16,456 nucleotides of DNA from JAZPYZ01 sp045544455 (GTDB taxonomy: Bacteria > Bacillota > Clostridia > Oscillospirales > Acutalibacteraceae): contig JAZPYZ010000004.1 in the NCBI GenBank assembly GCA_045544455.1, forward strand, positions 1 to 16,456. The letters run 5' to 3'. The position numbers were made by a program, and so were the translations under genes. The notes beneath the pieces were generated by a model. It was not told where the DNA came from. It saw nothing but the letters and a program-made list of their open reading frames with translations, and made no database searches. Below are positions 6,062 through 14,096 of this stretch, piece after piece; positions within the stretch are counted from its first letter, which is position 1, and each line of letters begins with the position of its first letter.

Positions 6062-6090
6062 TTGACAAGTGGGGCAAAAACGATTACAAT
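6062..6090 (+). promoter_or_regulatory. Sigma-A promoter of the glycyl-tRNA synthetase gene
   Basis: Perfect -35 TTGACA (6062-6067), 17-base spacer, -10 TACAAT (6085-6090). Transcription would start near 6097, leaving about 56 bases of leader, too short for a T-box. Confidence 0.92.
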
Positions 6091-6111
6091 GTCTGTATAT
6101 GTGTAAAAGAT

Positions 6112-6133
6112 ACGGCGCAATGGGGTTCGCCGT
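6112..6133 (+). promoter_or_regulatory. Small leader hairpin upstream of the glycyl-tRNA synthetase gene
   Basis: ACGGCG (6112-6117) pairs with CGCCGT (6128-6133) around a 10-base loop, directly before the GGGGAAGG ribosome binding site. It could affect translation or simply be chance; no U-run follows. Confidence 0.35.
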
Positions 6134-6152
6134 GGGGAAGGACTGTTAAAGA

Positions 6153-7526
6153 ATGAAAAACAACGAAAAAAACATGGAGACGATCGTTGCGCTTTGTAAG
6201 GGACGCGGCTTTGTGTTTCCGGGTTCGGATATTTACGGTGGTTTGGCCAACGCCTGGGACTACGGCCCGCTTGGCGTAGAACTGAAAAACAACGTCAAAA
6301 AGGCTTGGTGGAAAAAGTTCGTGCAGGAAAGCCCGTATAACGTCGGGCTGGATAGCGCCATTTTGATGAATCCGCAAGTGTGGGTGGCATCGGGCCACGT
6401 GGGCAACTTCTCGGATCCGTTGATGGATTGTAAAAGTTGCCATTCCCGTCACCGGGCAGATAAACTGATCGAGGATACCGGCGTGATTCCGGCCGGTTGG
6501 TCGTTCGATAAAATGAAAGAATATATCGACGAAAACCACATCGATTGCCCGGTGTGCGGTAAACACGATTTCACCGATATCCGCACGTTTAACCTCATGT
6601 TCAAAACCTATCAAGGTGTCACCGACGACGCGAAGAGCGAACTGTATATGCGTCCGGAAACCGCACAGGGTATTTTCGTTAACTTTGCGGCCGTACAACG
6701 CGCAACCCGTCGCAAAGTGCCGTTCGGCGTGGCACAGATCGGCAAAAGTTTCCGTAACGAAATCACCCCCGGCAACTTTATCTTCCGTACCCGTGAGTTC
6801 GAACAGATGGAACTCGAATTCTTCTGCAAACCGGGCACCGATTTGGAATGGTTCGATTATTGGAAAGCCTATTGCCGCGACTGGTTGTTGGCGCTGGGCA
6901 TGAAAGAAGAAAATCTGCGTCTGCGTGACCACGAGCAAGAAGAACTGTCCCACTATTCCAACGCGACCACCGACTTTGAGTTCTTGTTCCCGTTCGGTTG
7001 GGGTGAACTGTGGGGTATTGCCGACCGTACCGACTATGACCTAAACCAGCACATGACGCATTCCGGTCAACGGCTCGAATATTTCGATCCCGAAACCAAC
7101 GAGCATTACGTCCCGTACGTCATCGAGCCGTCGCTCGGTGCGGACCGTGTGTTGCTCGCGTTCTTGTGCGATGCGTACGACGAAGAACAGATCGACGAAA
7201 AGGACACCCGTGTGGTACTGCGTTTGCACCCGGCATTGGCGCCGTTTAAAGCGGCGGTGTTGCCGTTGTCCAAGAAACTGTCGGCCGATGCGTTAAAGGT
7301 CCACGAACTGTTGGCGAAACATTTCATGGTCGATTTTGATGAAACCGGCTCGATCGGTAAACGGTATCGCCGTGAAGATGAGATCGGTACGCCGTACTGC
7401 ATCACCTTCGACTTTGATAGTTTGGAAGACGGTTGCGTCACGGTGCGTGACCGCGATACCATGAAACAAGAACGCATTGCGATCGATCAACTGGTTGGTT
7501 ATCTCAGCGACAAGATCGCCTTTTAA
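6153..7526 (+). CDS. glyS: Glycyl-tRNA synthetase (single-chain, alpha2 type)
   Basis: This 457-residue class II synthetase charges tRNA-Gly and is full length for the homodimeric type (about 460 residues) used by many Gram-positives, archaea and eukaryotes. Early sequence GRGFVFPGSDIYGGLANAWDYGPLG (17-41) is diagnostic. Motif 1 lies near 70-90. Zinc ligands are suggested by CKSC (93-96) and CPVC (132-135). Motif 2 runs GKSFRNEITPG to REFEQMELEFF (197-224), and motif 3 is EPSLGADRVLLAFL (325-338). The C-terminal anticodon-binding domain follows (about 350-457), with VVLRLHPALAPFKAAVLPL. ATG at 6153 is preceded by GGGGAAGG about 11 bases upstream. It stands alone between its promoter and a strong terminator and is divergent from the S26 peptidase gene. 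Confidence 0.98.
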   Translation: MKNNEKNMETIVALCKGRGFVFPGSDIYGGLANAWDYGPLGVELKNNVKKAWWKKFVQESPYNVGLDSAILMNPQVWVASGHVGNFSDPLMDCKSCHSRHRADKLIEDTGVIPAGWSFDKMKEYIDENHIDCPVCGKHDFTDIRTFNLMFKTYQGVTDDAKSELYMRPETAQGIFVNFAAVQRATRRKVPFGVAQIGKSFRNEITPGNFIFRTREFEQMELEFFCKPGTDLEWFDYWKAYCRDWLLALGMKEENLRLRDHEQEELSHYSNATTDFEFLFPFGWGELWGIADRTDYDLNQHMTHSGQRLEYFDPETNEHYVPYVIEPSLGADRVLLAFLCDAYDEEQIDEKDTRVVLRLHPALAPFKAAVLPLSKKLSADALKVHELLAKHFMVDFDETGSIGKRYRREDEIGTPYCITFDFDSLEDGCVTVRDRDTMKQERIAIDQLVGYLSDKIAF

Positions 7527-7535
7527 TCTGTGAAT

Positions 7536-7575
7536 AAAAAAAGAACCCGATTCTTACGAATCGGGTTCTTTTTTT
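7536..7575. terminator. Bidirectional Rho-independent terminator
   Basis: GAACCCGATTC (7543-7553) pairs perfectly with GAATCGGGTTC (7558-7568) across the loop TTAC, flanked by seven A and seven T. It closes glyS from the left and the CotH gene (stop at 7587) from the right. Confidence 0.96.
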
Positions 7576-7586
7576 ATAGCGTAACG

Positions 7587-8867
7587 TTATACCAATCCGC
7601 CAAACGATAAAGTCAACCAGGTTTGGCGTTGAGTCAACCAGTCGGTAAGGTAGTCCAGATGTTCGTCTGCGGTCATCAAACCCACCACCTTGACCGGCTC
7701 TTGGTTTTGTTTAATGCCGTAGATCGGCCACTTCTCAAAGTTGCGGTCGATCGCCGGCCGGTAAGTTTCGGTCATGAAGGTGGCTTGTTCGATCGTTTCA
7801 TCCACGATTGGCTGGATTTCTTGCCAACGCTCATTGACGAGCGTTTTAAACCAGTCATACGACATCAGTGTGGTAAACCATTTGTTTTCCAACCAGGTCA
7901 AGTTGGTCGAAACGCCGGCAAACAGACCGGTCGGATCACCCTCGCCCATCCGTTGATCGTTACCCGCCCCGAGATCGAAATCCCAAAGCGGTCCAAAATA
8001 CAGTTTGGATCCTTTATCTTTATACAAATAAAAGCTGGAATAACCCACGTCGGGATTCTTAAAATACTCGTGCATGATATACATATCTACACACGAATCC
8101 ATATCGATATATTGCTCGATGGTGGCACGATCGCCGGATTCTACGGCCGCATAAGCGGTTTGAATATAGTTGGCGATATATTGCTTTTGCGCATCGTTTA
8201 CCACGTCACTCTTAATGGCATAAGGCCGGTCGTTCGCGTAAAAATCCACGTCGCTCGGATCCTTGTCCTCGGTCAGGTATTTATCCATCTCGACCAAATA
8301 TCCGGTATCTACCTCGGTGCTGCCTTCTTCGATGTTGACGCGGTGTTCGTTGACCTGCACTTGTTCAGCCAATAGATACACCCCTTGATATTCCTCGTTG
8401 AGATACACCTCAACCGGTTGGGCCGACGTGGTGTAATCCAACCCGTCGAGTTTTCGCGCCATATAAAAGGCGAGATAGTTGCGGATCAAGGTTTTGTCAC
8501 AGAAATTCGCGATCAATACCCAGTTGCGCGCCGCACCGGTATCTTGCCCAAACAGATTTTGCTTGGTTTGAAACTTCAACCGATACGATTTTTTGTCCGG
8601 CTTCAGCGAATAGTTGCCACGCAATCGAATCTCGGCTTGTTCATCGGTTAAGATATGCGCCGCATCGGTGTTGGACGTGGTAACGGTGGCTGCTACGTAG
8701 GTTTCTTTGGAATCGATGGCCGTACCGTTTGTGTTGATCGATAACACCGGTGGATCGACGGGATCGTATGAGCCGCCGGTCGTCTTGGCGTCGGTACACG
8801 CCGTAAAGGATACTACGCACAATACAATGGCACAACACAACGTGAGAAAACGCAACGGCCGTTTCAT
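7587..8867 (-). CDS. CotH-kinase family lipoprotein
   Basis: This 426-residue protein opens with a lipoprotein signal: a basic start, a hydrophobic core (7-20), and FTAC with Cys24 as the lipid-attached residue; Phe at -3 is slightly unusual. The mature part matches the CotH atypical-kinase family: RLRGNYS (81-87), KKSYRLKF (92-99) with the candidate ATP-binding lysine, NYLAFYMARKL (130-140), VEVYLNEEYQGVYLLAEQV (152-170), HEYFKNPD (266-273) and GPLWDFDLG (292-300) with candidate metal-binding aspartates 296 and 298. Bacillus CotH phosphorylates spore-coat proteins; lipoprotein members are widespread in Clostridia and their targets are unknown. The ATG lies one base after the stop of the YfhO gene, so the two are coupled. 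Its site outside the membrane raises the question of its phosphate donor. Confidence 0.9.
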   Translation of the reverse strand: MKRPLRFLTLCCAIVLCVVSFTACTDAKTTGGSYDPVDPPVLSINTNGTAIDSKETYVAATVTTSNTDAAHILTDEQAEIRLRGNYSLKPDKKSYRLKFQTKQNLFGQDTGAARNWVLIANFCDKTLIRNYLAFYMARKLDGLDYTTSAQPVEVYLNEEYQGVYLLAEQVQVNEHRVNIEEGSTEVDTGYLVEMDKYLTEDKDPSDVDFYANDRPYAIKSDVVNDAQKQYIANYIQTAYAAVESGDRATIEQYIDMDSCVDMYIMHEYFKNPDVGYSSFYLYKDKGSKLYFGPLWDFDLGAGNDQRMGEGDPTGLFAGVSTNLTWLENKWFTTLMSYDWFKTLVNERWQEIQPIVDETIEQATFMTETYRPAIDRNFEKWPIYGIKQNQEPVKVVGLMTADEHLDYLTDWLTQRQTWLTLSFGGLV

Positions 8868-8868
8868 A

Positions 8869-11841
8869 TCAGGTCACATCCTCTTCGTTTTGATCTTCCG
8901 GCAGGCCGATATCGTCCAATATCACTTCCATCACCGGATGGTCCAATTCTAACGTGATGGGGTGATCGGGCGTGACGATCGTTTCGACCTTGGTTTTGCC
9001 GCGTTTAACGGAATGCCGGTTACGCGTAGCCACGGCCAACAACACCGTCAAGGCCAACGATACCAAACTGATTCCAATCCCTAACCACAACCCTTTCGGG
9101 AAGAAAGAGATCTCCACGTCGTGCGCGCCGTCATCCACGTAGAAGCCGAGCAGTGCGCCATCGGCCACCACTTGGGATTCCACCACTTTGCCGTCTACTT
9201 TGACCGTCCATCCTTTGTCGTACGGGATACCGGTCATCATCAGTTGCCGACCGTTGGCGGTTACGGTACCGGTGATGGATCGATCGGTTTTCTTGTTCAC
9301 CTGTAAGCCGCCGGCTTTCAGCGTATCGATCGCTTCTTCCAACACCGCTTCGTTAAGCGAAGCCACGTAAACGTTGCCGGTACAGTTTTGTTTGGCGCGC
9401 AAGGTGATGGTGACGACATCGTTTTCAGCCAGGTTGCCGGCATCGATGATATACGGTTCGTGTGGGGTGACACCCCAACTGCTCGAACCGGACGACACCG
9501 AAATGCTTTCGGCCGCGCGACAATCGACGTAGACAACCGCTTGTCCACTGGACGGCACCGTTACGGTAAAGGTGGCGGCGGTGTTGCCGCTACCGTCTGC
9601 GTTGATCGAGAAAGCGGTGCTGCCTCGGGTGATGGCCGTGGTTTCGGTCGCATCGCTGGGTGTCAACGGAAATACGGTATACACATTTCCCACACCGGTC
9701 ATGGCGGTGTATAACGAGTTGATAGTATCGATGGGATTATAGTCATATGCGTTCCAGGATAACAACGATTCGCCGACTGGATACGCGATCGGTAACGCGT
9801 AGGGGTTTTCGTAAATATAATAGGAGACATCGCCGGACTGGACCTGTTCGACCTCGTTGAGTTGTTGGTGGTCGACGATATGGGTGGTCAGCGCCATATA
9901 TTTGACACCGAACAACGAATCGGTCGGTGCAGTATACCCTTTATACAAATAACTGTTGATGCCGTTACTGGCGTATCCCAAATGACTCATTAACTGGGTG
10001 GTTTCGTACGAGCCGGAGGAGGCGAAGACCGTGAGTCCGGGATAATCGTACAACGCGGTATCCACGCAACTGCGCCGCGGCAAAAACTCCATCCGGTAGA
10101 AGCCGTCTTGATCGTCTTCGATCAACCCGTTCATGGTATCGATCGCGGCTTGGGTAGCGTCGGCGATGACGTTATCCACATAGTCTTCGTGATGCGTGTA
10201 GTATTCGTTGGCATTTAGCAGTTTCTGGGCAACGCCGCCGTGTGCAATGAGTTCGGCGCACACCACCGTTAACAGCATCACGTGGCCGGCCGCTACCCGC
10301 ACTTTTTTACAGGATATCAGCAACAAGATACCGGCGTAGATCAAACCAAGCGCCAAACTGACGTAGATGGTGTTGAACGAGACGACTTCGGTTTCCGATC
10401 CGAGGTTGGCCAACTGACCGTATAAGATCACGAACAGTGCCAACGCTCCCAGCGAACCACCGATCTGTTTACGGGAAATATCCTTGATGTGCAACAACGT
10501 TTCATATGCGATCAACAGTAACACGAACGAATACAAAAACGAGAATCGATAGGGCAGATCGTTCGGCGTATGCAGACCGTGCCACACCAAATCCAACTGA
10601 TTGATCAGCAAACTGGCACCCATCACGCCGAGAAAACCGGTATATACCAATCGCCGCCGTAGTGAGATGGTTTGACAGGTCATAAAGATCGGCAGCAAGA
10701 TCACCGCCAACACACCACAATAGATATTTGGCAGATTGCCCGAACGGATGGTAGGTTCGAGGCCAAACAGATGTTGGCCGAACAGTTCGGTAATGGTAAA
10801 GTTCGCATCGATGGTGGATAACGTGGATAGGTTAGAAGCCGAGGTAGTGCTAAGCGATAACGCGGTCGGCACCAACAAGAACATCGCTAGTCCACCACCA
10901 AGCAACGAGCCGACGGCAAACCGGACGGTACTGTTCAGGTTTTGAGAGGCCGTGCGCTTTTCGCGTAACATATACACAACGTAATACAATACCAAAAACA
11001 CACATAGCATAAACCCGATATAATAGTTGGCATACAAGGCATAGGCAAGAGAGAGGATATAGGTCAGGTATTCACCTTCGCGCATCATGCGCTCAAACCC
11101 TAAGATGACCAGCGGCAATACCATGATTACATCCAACCACATCAGGTTCCAGTTGTAGGCCATGATATACATCATCAAGGTATACATCACCGATACGATC
11201 GGGATCGCCATACTCTTTTTCCGATACACGTACTGTACGCATGCCGCAAACAAGCCGGCCATGATCGCATTTTTTAACAAGGTGATGACCACGATCGCTT
11301 CGGCCAAGTATTGGAACGGGAACAACAATAATAACAGGTTGAACGGGCTCGCGAGGTAATAGGCGAACAACGGCAGGAAACTGGTGCCGAGCCCCACCTC
11401 GAACGAATACAACAAGTTATCACCGTTTAGGATCATATCCCGCAACTGTGCTAACAACGGCGCATATTGTTGATGCAGGTCGACGATCAATACCGATTTT
11501 TCCCCGATCGGCCAAACGCCCAAACAGATGTAAACCAAAACCATCCCGATCAGCGCTAACAAGCCGGATGCCACTGGACACATCCACGCTTTTTCATCCC
11601 GCATCGGATCCTCTTGTTTGTAAATGTGTAACCAACAGCCGTATACCACTAGGCCGGCCAACAAAACGCCAAACAAAAGAGGGAACAGCATGGCTTGCAG
11701 ATTGGCGCCCCCGGTCATATCGGTTGTACCGGGATGGCAGATCTTGCGTGTTGCTATGGTGACTAACGCGGCCACAGACGCGAACACGCCAACGATCCAC
11801 GCGTATTCCTTCACAAAACGACGTATCGATTGTAACTGCAT
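8869..11841 (-). CDS. YfhO-family polytopic membrane protein (GT-C-like glycosyltransferase)
   Basis: The 990-residue product has about a dozen or more membrane helices in residues 12-525, a large extracytoplasmic region (about 540-920) and a last helix near 925-947, then an acidic cytoplasmic tail. Family marks of YfhO are GEKSVLIVDLHQQYAPLL (113-130), FYYLASPFNLLLLLFP-like segments after residue 160, NWNLMWLDVIMVLP (230-243), and NDLPYRFSFLYSF (427-439). Bacillus YfhO takes part in glycosylating lipoteichoic acid with a CsbB-type enzyme, using a lipid-linked sugar; a similar surface-glycan role is inferred here. No CsbB-like gene is in the window. ATG at 11841 follows AAAGGAT by about 8 bases, and a strong promoter lies upstream. 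The CotH lipoprotein follows after one base, which ties the two functionally. Confidence 0.9.
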   Translation of the reverse strand: MQLQSIRRFVKEYAWIVGVFASVAALVTIATRKICHPGTTDMTGGANLQAMLFPLLFGVLLAGLVVYGCWLHIYKQEDPMRDEKAWMCPVASGLLALIGMVLVYICLGVWPIGEKSVLIVDLHQQYAPLLAQLRDMILNGDNLLYSFEVGLGTSFLPLFAYYLASPFNLLLLLFPFQYLAEAIVVITLLKNAIMAGLFAACVQYVYRKKSMAIPIVSVMYTLMMYIMAYNWNLMWLDVIMVLPLVILGFERMMREGEYLTYILSLAYALYANYYIGFMLCVFLVLYYVVYMLREKRTASQNLNSTVRFAVGSLLGGGLAMFLLVPTALSLSTTSASNLSTLSTIDANFTITELFGQHLFGLEPTIRSGNLPNIYCGVLAVILLPIFMTCQTISLRRRLVYTGFLGVMGASLLINQLDLVWHGLHTPNDLPYRFSFLYSFVLLLIAYETLLHIKDISRKQIGGSLGALALFVILYGQLANLGSETEVVSFNTIYVSLALGLIYAGILLLISCKKVRVAAGHVMLLTVVCAELIAHGGVAQKLLNANEYYTHHEDYVDNVIADATQAAIDTMNGLIEDDQDGFYRMEFLPRRSCVDTALYDYPGLTVFASSGSYETTQLMSHLGYASNGINSYLYKGYTAPTDSLFGVKYMALTTHIVDHQQLNEVEQVQSGDVSYYIYENPYALPIAYPVGESLLSWNAYDYNPIDTINSLYTAMTGVGNVYTVFPLTPSDATETTAITRGSTAFSINADGSGNTAATFTVTVPSSGQAVVYVDCRAAESISVSSGSSSWGVTPHEPYIIDAGNLAENDVVTITLRAKQNCTGNVYVASLNEAVLEEAIDTLKAGGLQVNKKTDRSITGTVTANGRQLMMTGIPYDKGWTVKVDGKVVESQVVADGALLGFYVDDGAHDVEISFFPKGLWLGIGISLVSLALTVLLAVATRNRHSVKRGKTKVETIVTPDHPITLELDHPVMEVILDDIGLPEDQNEEDVT

Positions 11842-11868
11842 TCGGATACCATCCTTTATCGAAAAATA

Positions 11869-11928
11869 ATCTCTATTAGTATACCATAAAACGGCAGATA
11901 GTGCAAACTTTTTAATATGTATAGAGAT
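11869..11928. repeat. Spaced 8-bp inverted repeat around the YfhO promoter
   Basis: ATCTCTAT (11869-11876) and ATAGAGAT (11921-11928) are perfect inverted copies separated by 44 bases. One lies at the predicted start of transcription, the other upstream of the -35 box. They may be paired operator half-sites; AT-rich context makes chance possible. Confidence 0.35.
11878..11906 (-). promoter_or_regulatory. Sigma-A promoter of the YfhO-CotH operon
   Basis: Read leftward, -35 TTGCAC (plus-strand 11901-11906), 17-base spacer ending in TGG (extended -10), and -10 TATACT (11878-11883). Confidence 0.88.
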
Positions 11929-11965
11929 AATTTATAACTTTTATAAGGGGAATTGAAAAATCCTC

Positions 11966-11994
11966 TTGCCGATTTGAAAAGTTGCGTGTATAAT
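11966..11994 (+). promoter_or_regulatory. Sigma-A promoter of the dnaD-dnaI operon
   Basis: -35 TTGCCG (11966-11971), 17-base spacer and perfect -10 TATAAT (11989-11994). The start would be near 12001, about 43 bases before the dnaD ATG. The -35 box matches four of six bases. Confidence 0.75.
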
Positions 11995-12043
11995 AATAGT
12001 TCTGGAACTATCGAATTTTGTCAGGAAAGGGGTTGGCTTACGC

Positions 12044-13015
12044 ATGCGATATCGTTGGACTGCCGAGCATATGCATGAGATGGCGGTGATTCCGGCCGTG
12101 GTGGCGGACAAGCATCTCAAACTCGCCAGTGAAATCCATCTGAAAGTATTGTTGTGGCTGGCTCGTTTCGGACAAGGAGATTTCGATGCGACGGCGTGTT
12201 CACAGGCGCTTGGCGTATCGCGCGAAGATTGTGAAGACGCCTTTTGCTACTGGTCGGAAGCCGGTGTACTCAGTATCAGTCGCCGTAAAACGGCGGCCAC
12301 CACCGTCCCGGCAGTCGTGGCACAACCGGTAGAGCCGGTCAAGACGCCGGCCGCCCGTCCCAAAGCGGTGAAACCGCAGATGACCGAAGTGGTGGCCCGC
12401 AAGGGAACGGATAAGGCATTTTCCGATTTGTTGGATACCGCGTCGGCCCGGCTCGGTCGTCCGATCTCCAATGGCGATATGGAAACCCTGTTGTATTTGT
12501 TCGATACAGCCGGATTGCCGGCCGAAGTGATCTTAATGGTGATCATGTATGCCAAGTCGCAGGAGAAAAACAATATGCGCTATATCGAAAAGGTAGCGCT
12601 GGATTGGGCGGATCGAGGCATCGACACCATGGTCAAAGCGGAAGAATATTTGTGCCAGATGGAACGACGCCGCCGTGCATTTGAACACGTGCAACAGTTA
12701 TTGTCCCTGACGGTAACGCCGAAAAAGGCCGATATGGAGTTGGCCGAACAATGGGTCTGTGCGTGGAAGATGACGGATGAGTTGATTGTTGAAGCAAACC
12801 GGCAATGCGTGGAAAAAACCGGCAAATTCAACAGTAAATACATACATGCGATTTTACAAAGTTGGTATACCGATGGGGTAAAGACGCCCGAGCAAGTCCC
12901 CACCGGCAAAAAGAAAGCCGCCAAGCGCGCCACGCCGAACAGTTCGTTAGACGTTGCTGAATACGAAAATGCGGTCAAGAATTATATCCCGGTGTATCAT
13001 GAGATCAAGGAGTGA
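12044..13015 (+). CDS. dnaD: DnaD-domain replication initiation protein
   Basis: The 323-residue product has an N-terminal winged-helix region (about 1-80), an Ala/Pro-rich linker (83-112) and two DnaD (DnaB_2-type) domains. The family motif YxxxIxxxW appears as YIEKVALDW (180-188, Val for Ile) and YIHAILQSW (266-274). In low-GC Gram-positives DnaD and DnaB remodel origin DNA and bring DnaI to the replicative helicase. Two DnaD domains and intermediate length make it look like a hybrid of DnaD and DnaB. ATG at 12044 follows AGGAAAGGGG by 11 bases. The dnaI-like gene follows after 5 bases, with its ribosome binding site inside the end of this gene, so the two are co-translated. The symbol denotes the family; orthology to B. 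subtilis dnaD as opposed to dnaB is not settled. Confidence 0.88.
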   Translation: MRYRWTAEHMHEMAVIPAVVADKHLKLASEIHLKVLLWLARFGQGDFDATACSQALGVSREDCEDAFCYWSEAGVLSISRRKTAATTVPAVVAQPVEPVKTPAARPKAVKPQMTEVVARKGTDKAFSDLLDTASARLGRPISNGDMETLLYLFDTAGLPAEVILMVIMYAKSQEKNNMRYIEKVALDWADRGIDTMVKAEEYLCQMERRRRAFEHVQQLLSLTVTPKKADMELAEQWVCAWKMTDELIVEANRQCVEKTGKFNSKYIHAILQSWYTDGVKTPEQVPTGKKKAAKRATPNSSLDVAEYENAVKNYIPVYHEIKE

Positions 13016-13020
13016 CATCA

Positions 13021-14010
13021 ATGGCATACAGCCGTGAAATTTATGAATCGGCCATGGCGGAACTGTCTCGTCGTCGGATCGATGCGCGTACCCGTGCCGC
13101 GGCGTTGCGTGACCGGATGATGGCTAAACATCCGCGTTTGGCTGAGATCGAACGGGAAATGGCGTCGGCGTCGATGCAGGTAGCGCGCGCGGTGCTGGAT
13201 GGCGGCGATGTCACCGGCACGGTCAACCGTATTCGCGAACGCAATTTGGCATTGCAACAGGAAATGGCGAATATCCTGAAACAAGAGGGATGCCCCAGTC
13301 CCAATTTTTCGCCGCAATACGCCTGTCCGGCGTGTGAAGATACCGGTTATGCCGATGGACACGTTTGCGATTGTTTAGCTAACCTGCTCAAAGAAGAAGC
13401 GTGCCGTCGCCTGAGCGATATGGCGCACATGAAACTTACCTCAATGGATGAACTGCAATTGAAATATTATCCCGATACGCCGGATGCGCAAGGATCGATG
13501 ACCGTGCGCGAACGCATGGCGGGGATTTTGGAATTTTGTCGTGCGTACGCACAAGGGTTTTCCATTGATTCCAAAAGTTTATTGTTCCGCGGACCGACCG
13601 GTACCGGCAAAACCCACGTATCGTTGGCGATTGCCCGATCGGCCGCCGAAAAAGGATATTCGGTGGTGTATGGGCCGGCGCAGATGTTGTTGCATCAGTT
13701 GGAACGCGAACGGTTTGGCAAATCCGAAGGGGACAGCGAACGCACCATGTTGGAATGCGACCTGTTGATCCTGGATGATTTGGGATGTGAATTCGGCAGT
13801 TCGTTTACGGTGGCAGCGTTGTATAACATCGTCAATTCCCGTATCTTGAGTGGATTGCCGACCATTATCAGCACCAACCTGGATCAAGCACAATTACAGG
13901 AGCGTTACGGCGATCCGATCGTTTCGCGACTCAACGGGGAATACATACCGTTATTGTTCGCCGGCCGCGATATTCGTCAGATGTTAGCGACCGAACGCAT
14001 GGGCAAATGA
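13021..14010 (+). CDS. dnaI: DnaI/DnaC-type replicative helicase loader ATPase
   Basis: This 329-residue AAA+ protein loads the replicative helicase onto DNA. A helical N-terminal region (1-95) precedes a zinc-binding module with Cys102, Cys105, Cys116 and Cys118 (CPAC, CDC), as in DnaI. The ATPase shows Walker A GPTGTGKTH (191-199), Walker B LLILDD (248-253), sensor 1 IISTN (282-286) and a likely arginine finger in RYGDPIVSRL (295-304). ATG at 13021 was chosen because AAGGAG (13007-13012) lies 8 bases before it; a GTG at 13012 overlaps that site. It follows the DnaD-domain gene directly, the usual clostridial primosome pair. No terminator is visible after it, so some readthrough into the kinase-like gene is possible. 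Confidence 0.95.
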   Translation: MAYSREIYESAMAELSRRRIDARTRAAALRDRMMAKHPRLAEIEREMASASMQVARAVLDGGDVTGTVNRIRERNLALQQEMANILKQEGCPSPNFSPQYACPACEDTGYADGHVCDCLANLLKEEACRRLSDMAHMKLTSMDELQLKYYPDTPDAQGSMTVRERMAGILEFCRAYAQGFSIDSKSLLFRGPTGTGKTHVSLAIARSAAEKGYSVVYGPAQMLLHQLERERFGKSEGDSERTMLECDLLILDDLGCEFGSSFTVAALYNIVNSRILSGLPTIISTNLDQAQLQERYGDPIVSRLNGEYIPLLFAGRDIRQMLATERMGK

Positions 14011-14027
14011 CAATCTTGTAGGGATTG

Positions 14028-14057
14028 TTGACAAACACGCAAAAGATGTTTTATAAT
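14028..14057 (+). promoter_or_regulatory. Sigma-A promoter of the kinase-like gene
   Basis: Perfect -35 TTGACA (14028-14033) and perfect -10 TATAAT (14052-14057), with an 18-base spacer. A 6-bp inverted repeat (ACAATC 14010-14015, GATTGT 14023-14028) abuts the -35 box. Confidence 0.88.
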
Positions 14058-14096
14058 GCGGTTTGTCAGTACTTATATAAAGGAGAATGACGCGAC

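Noticed and set aside
6097..6152. T-box or glycine riboswitch before glyS
   Set aside because: The leader is too short and shows no specifier loop, T-box sequence or tandem aptamer.
6084..6953. Leftward open frame of 289 codons opposite the glycyl-tRNA synthetase gene
   Set aside because: Antisense to conserved synthetase motifs, and it extends through the glyS promoter; no ribosome binding site and no recognisable family.
7623..8375. Rightward open frame of 250 codons opposite the CotH gene
   Set aside because: Antisense to well-conserved CotH motifs, with no promoter or ribosome binding site.
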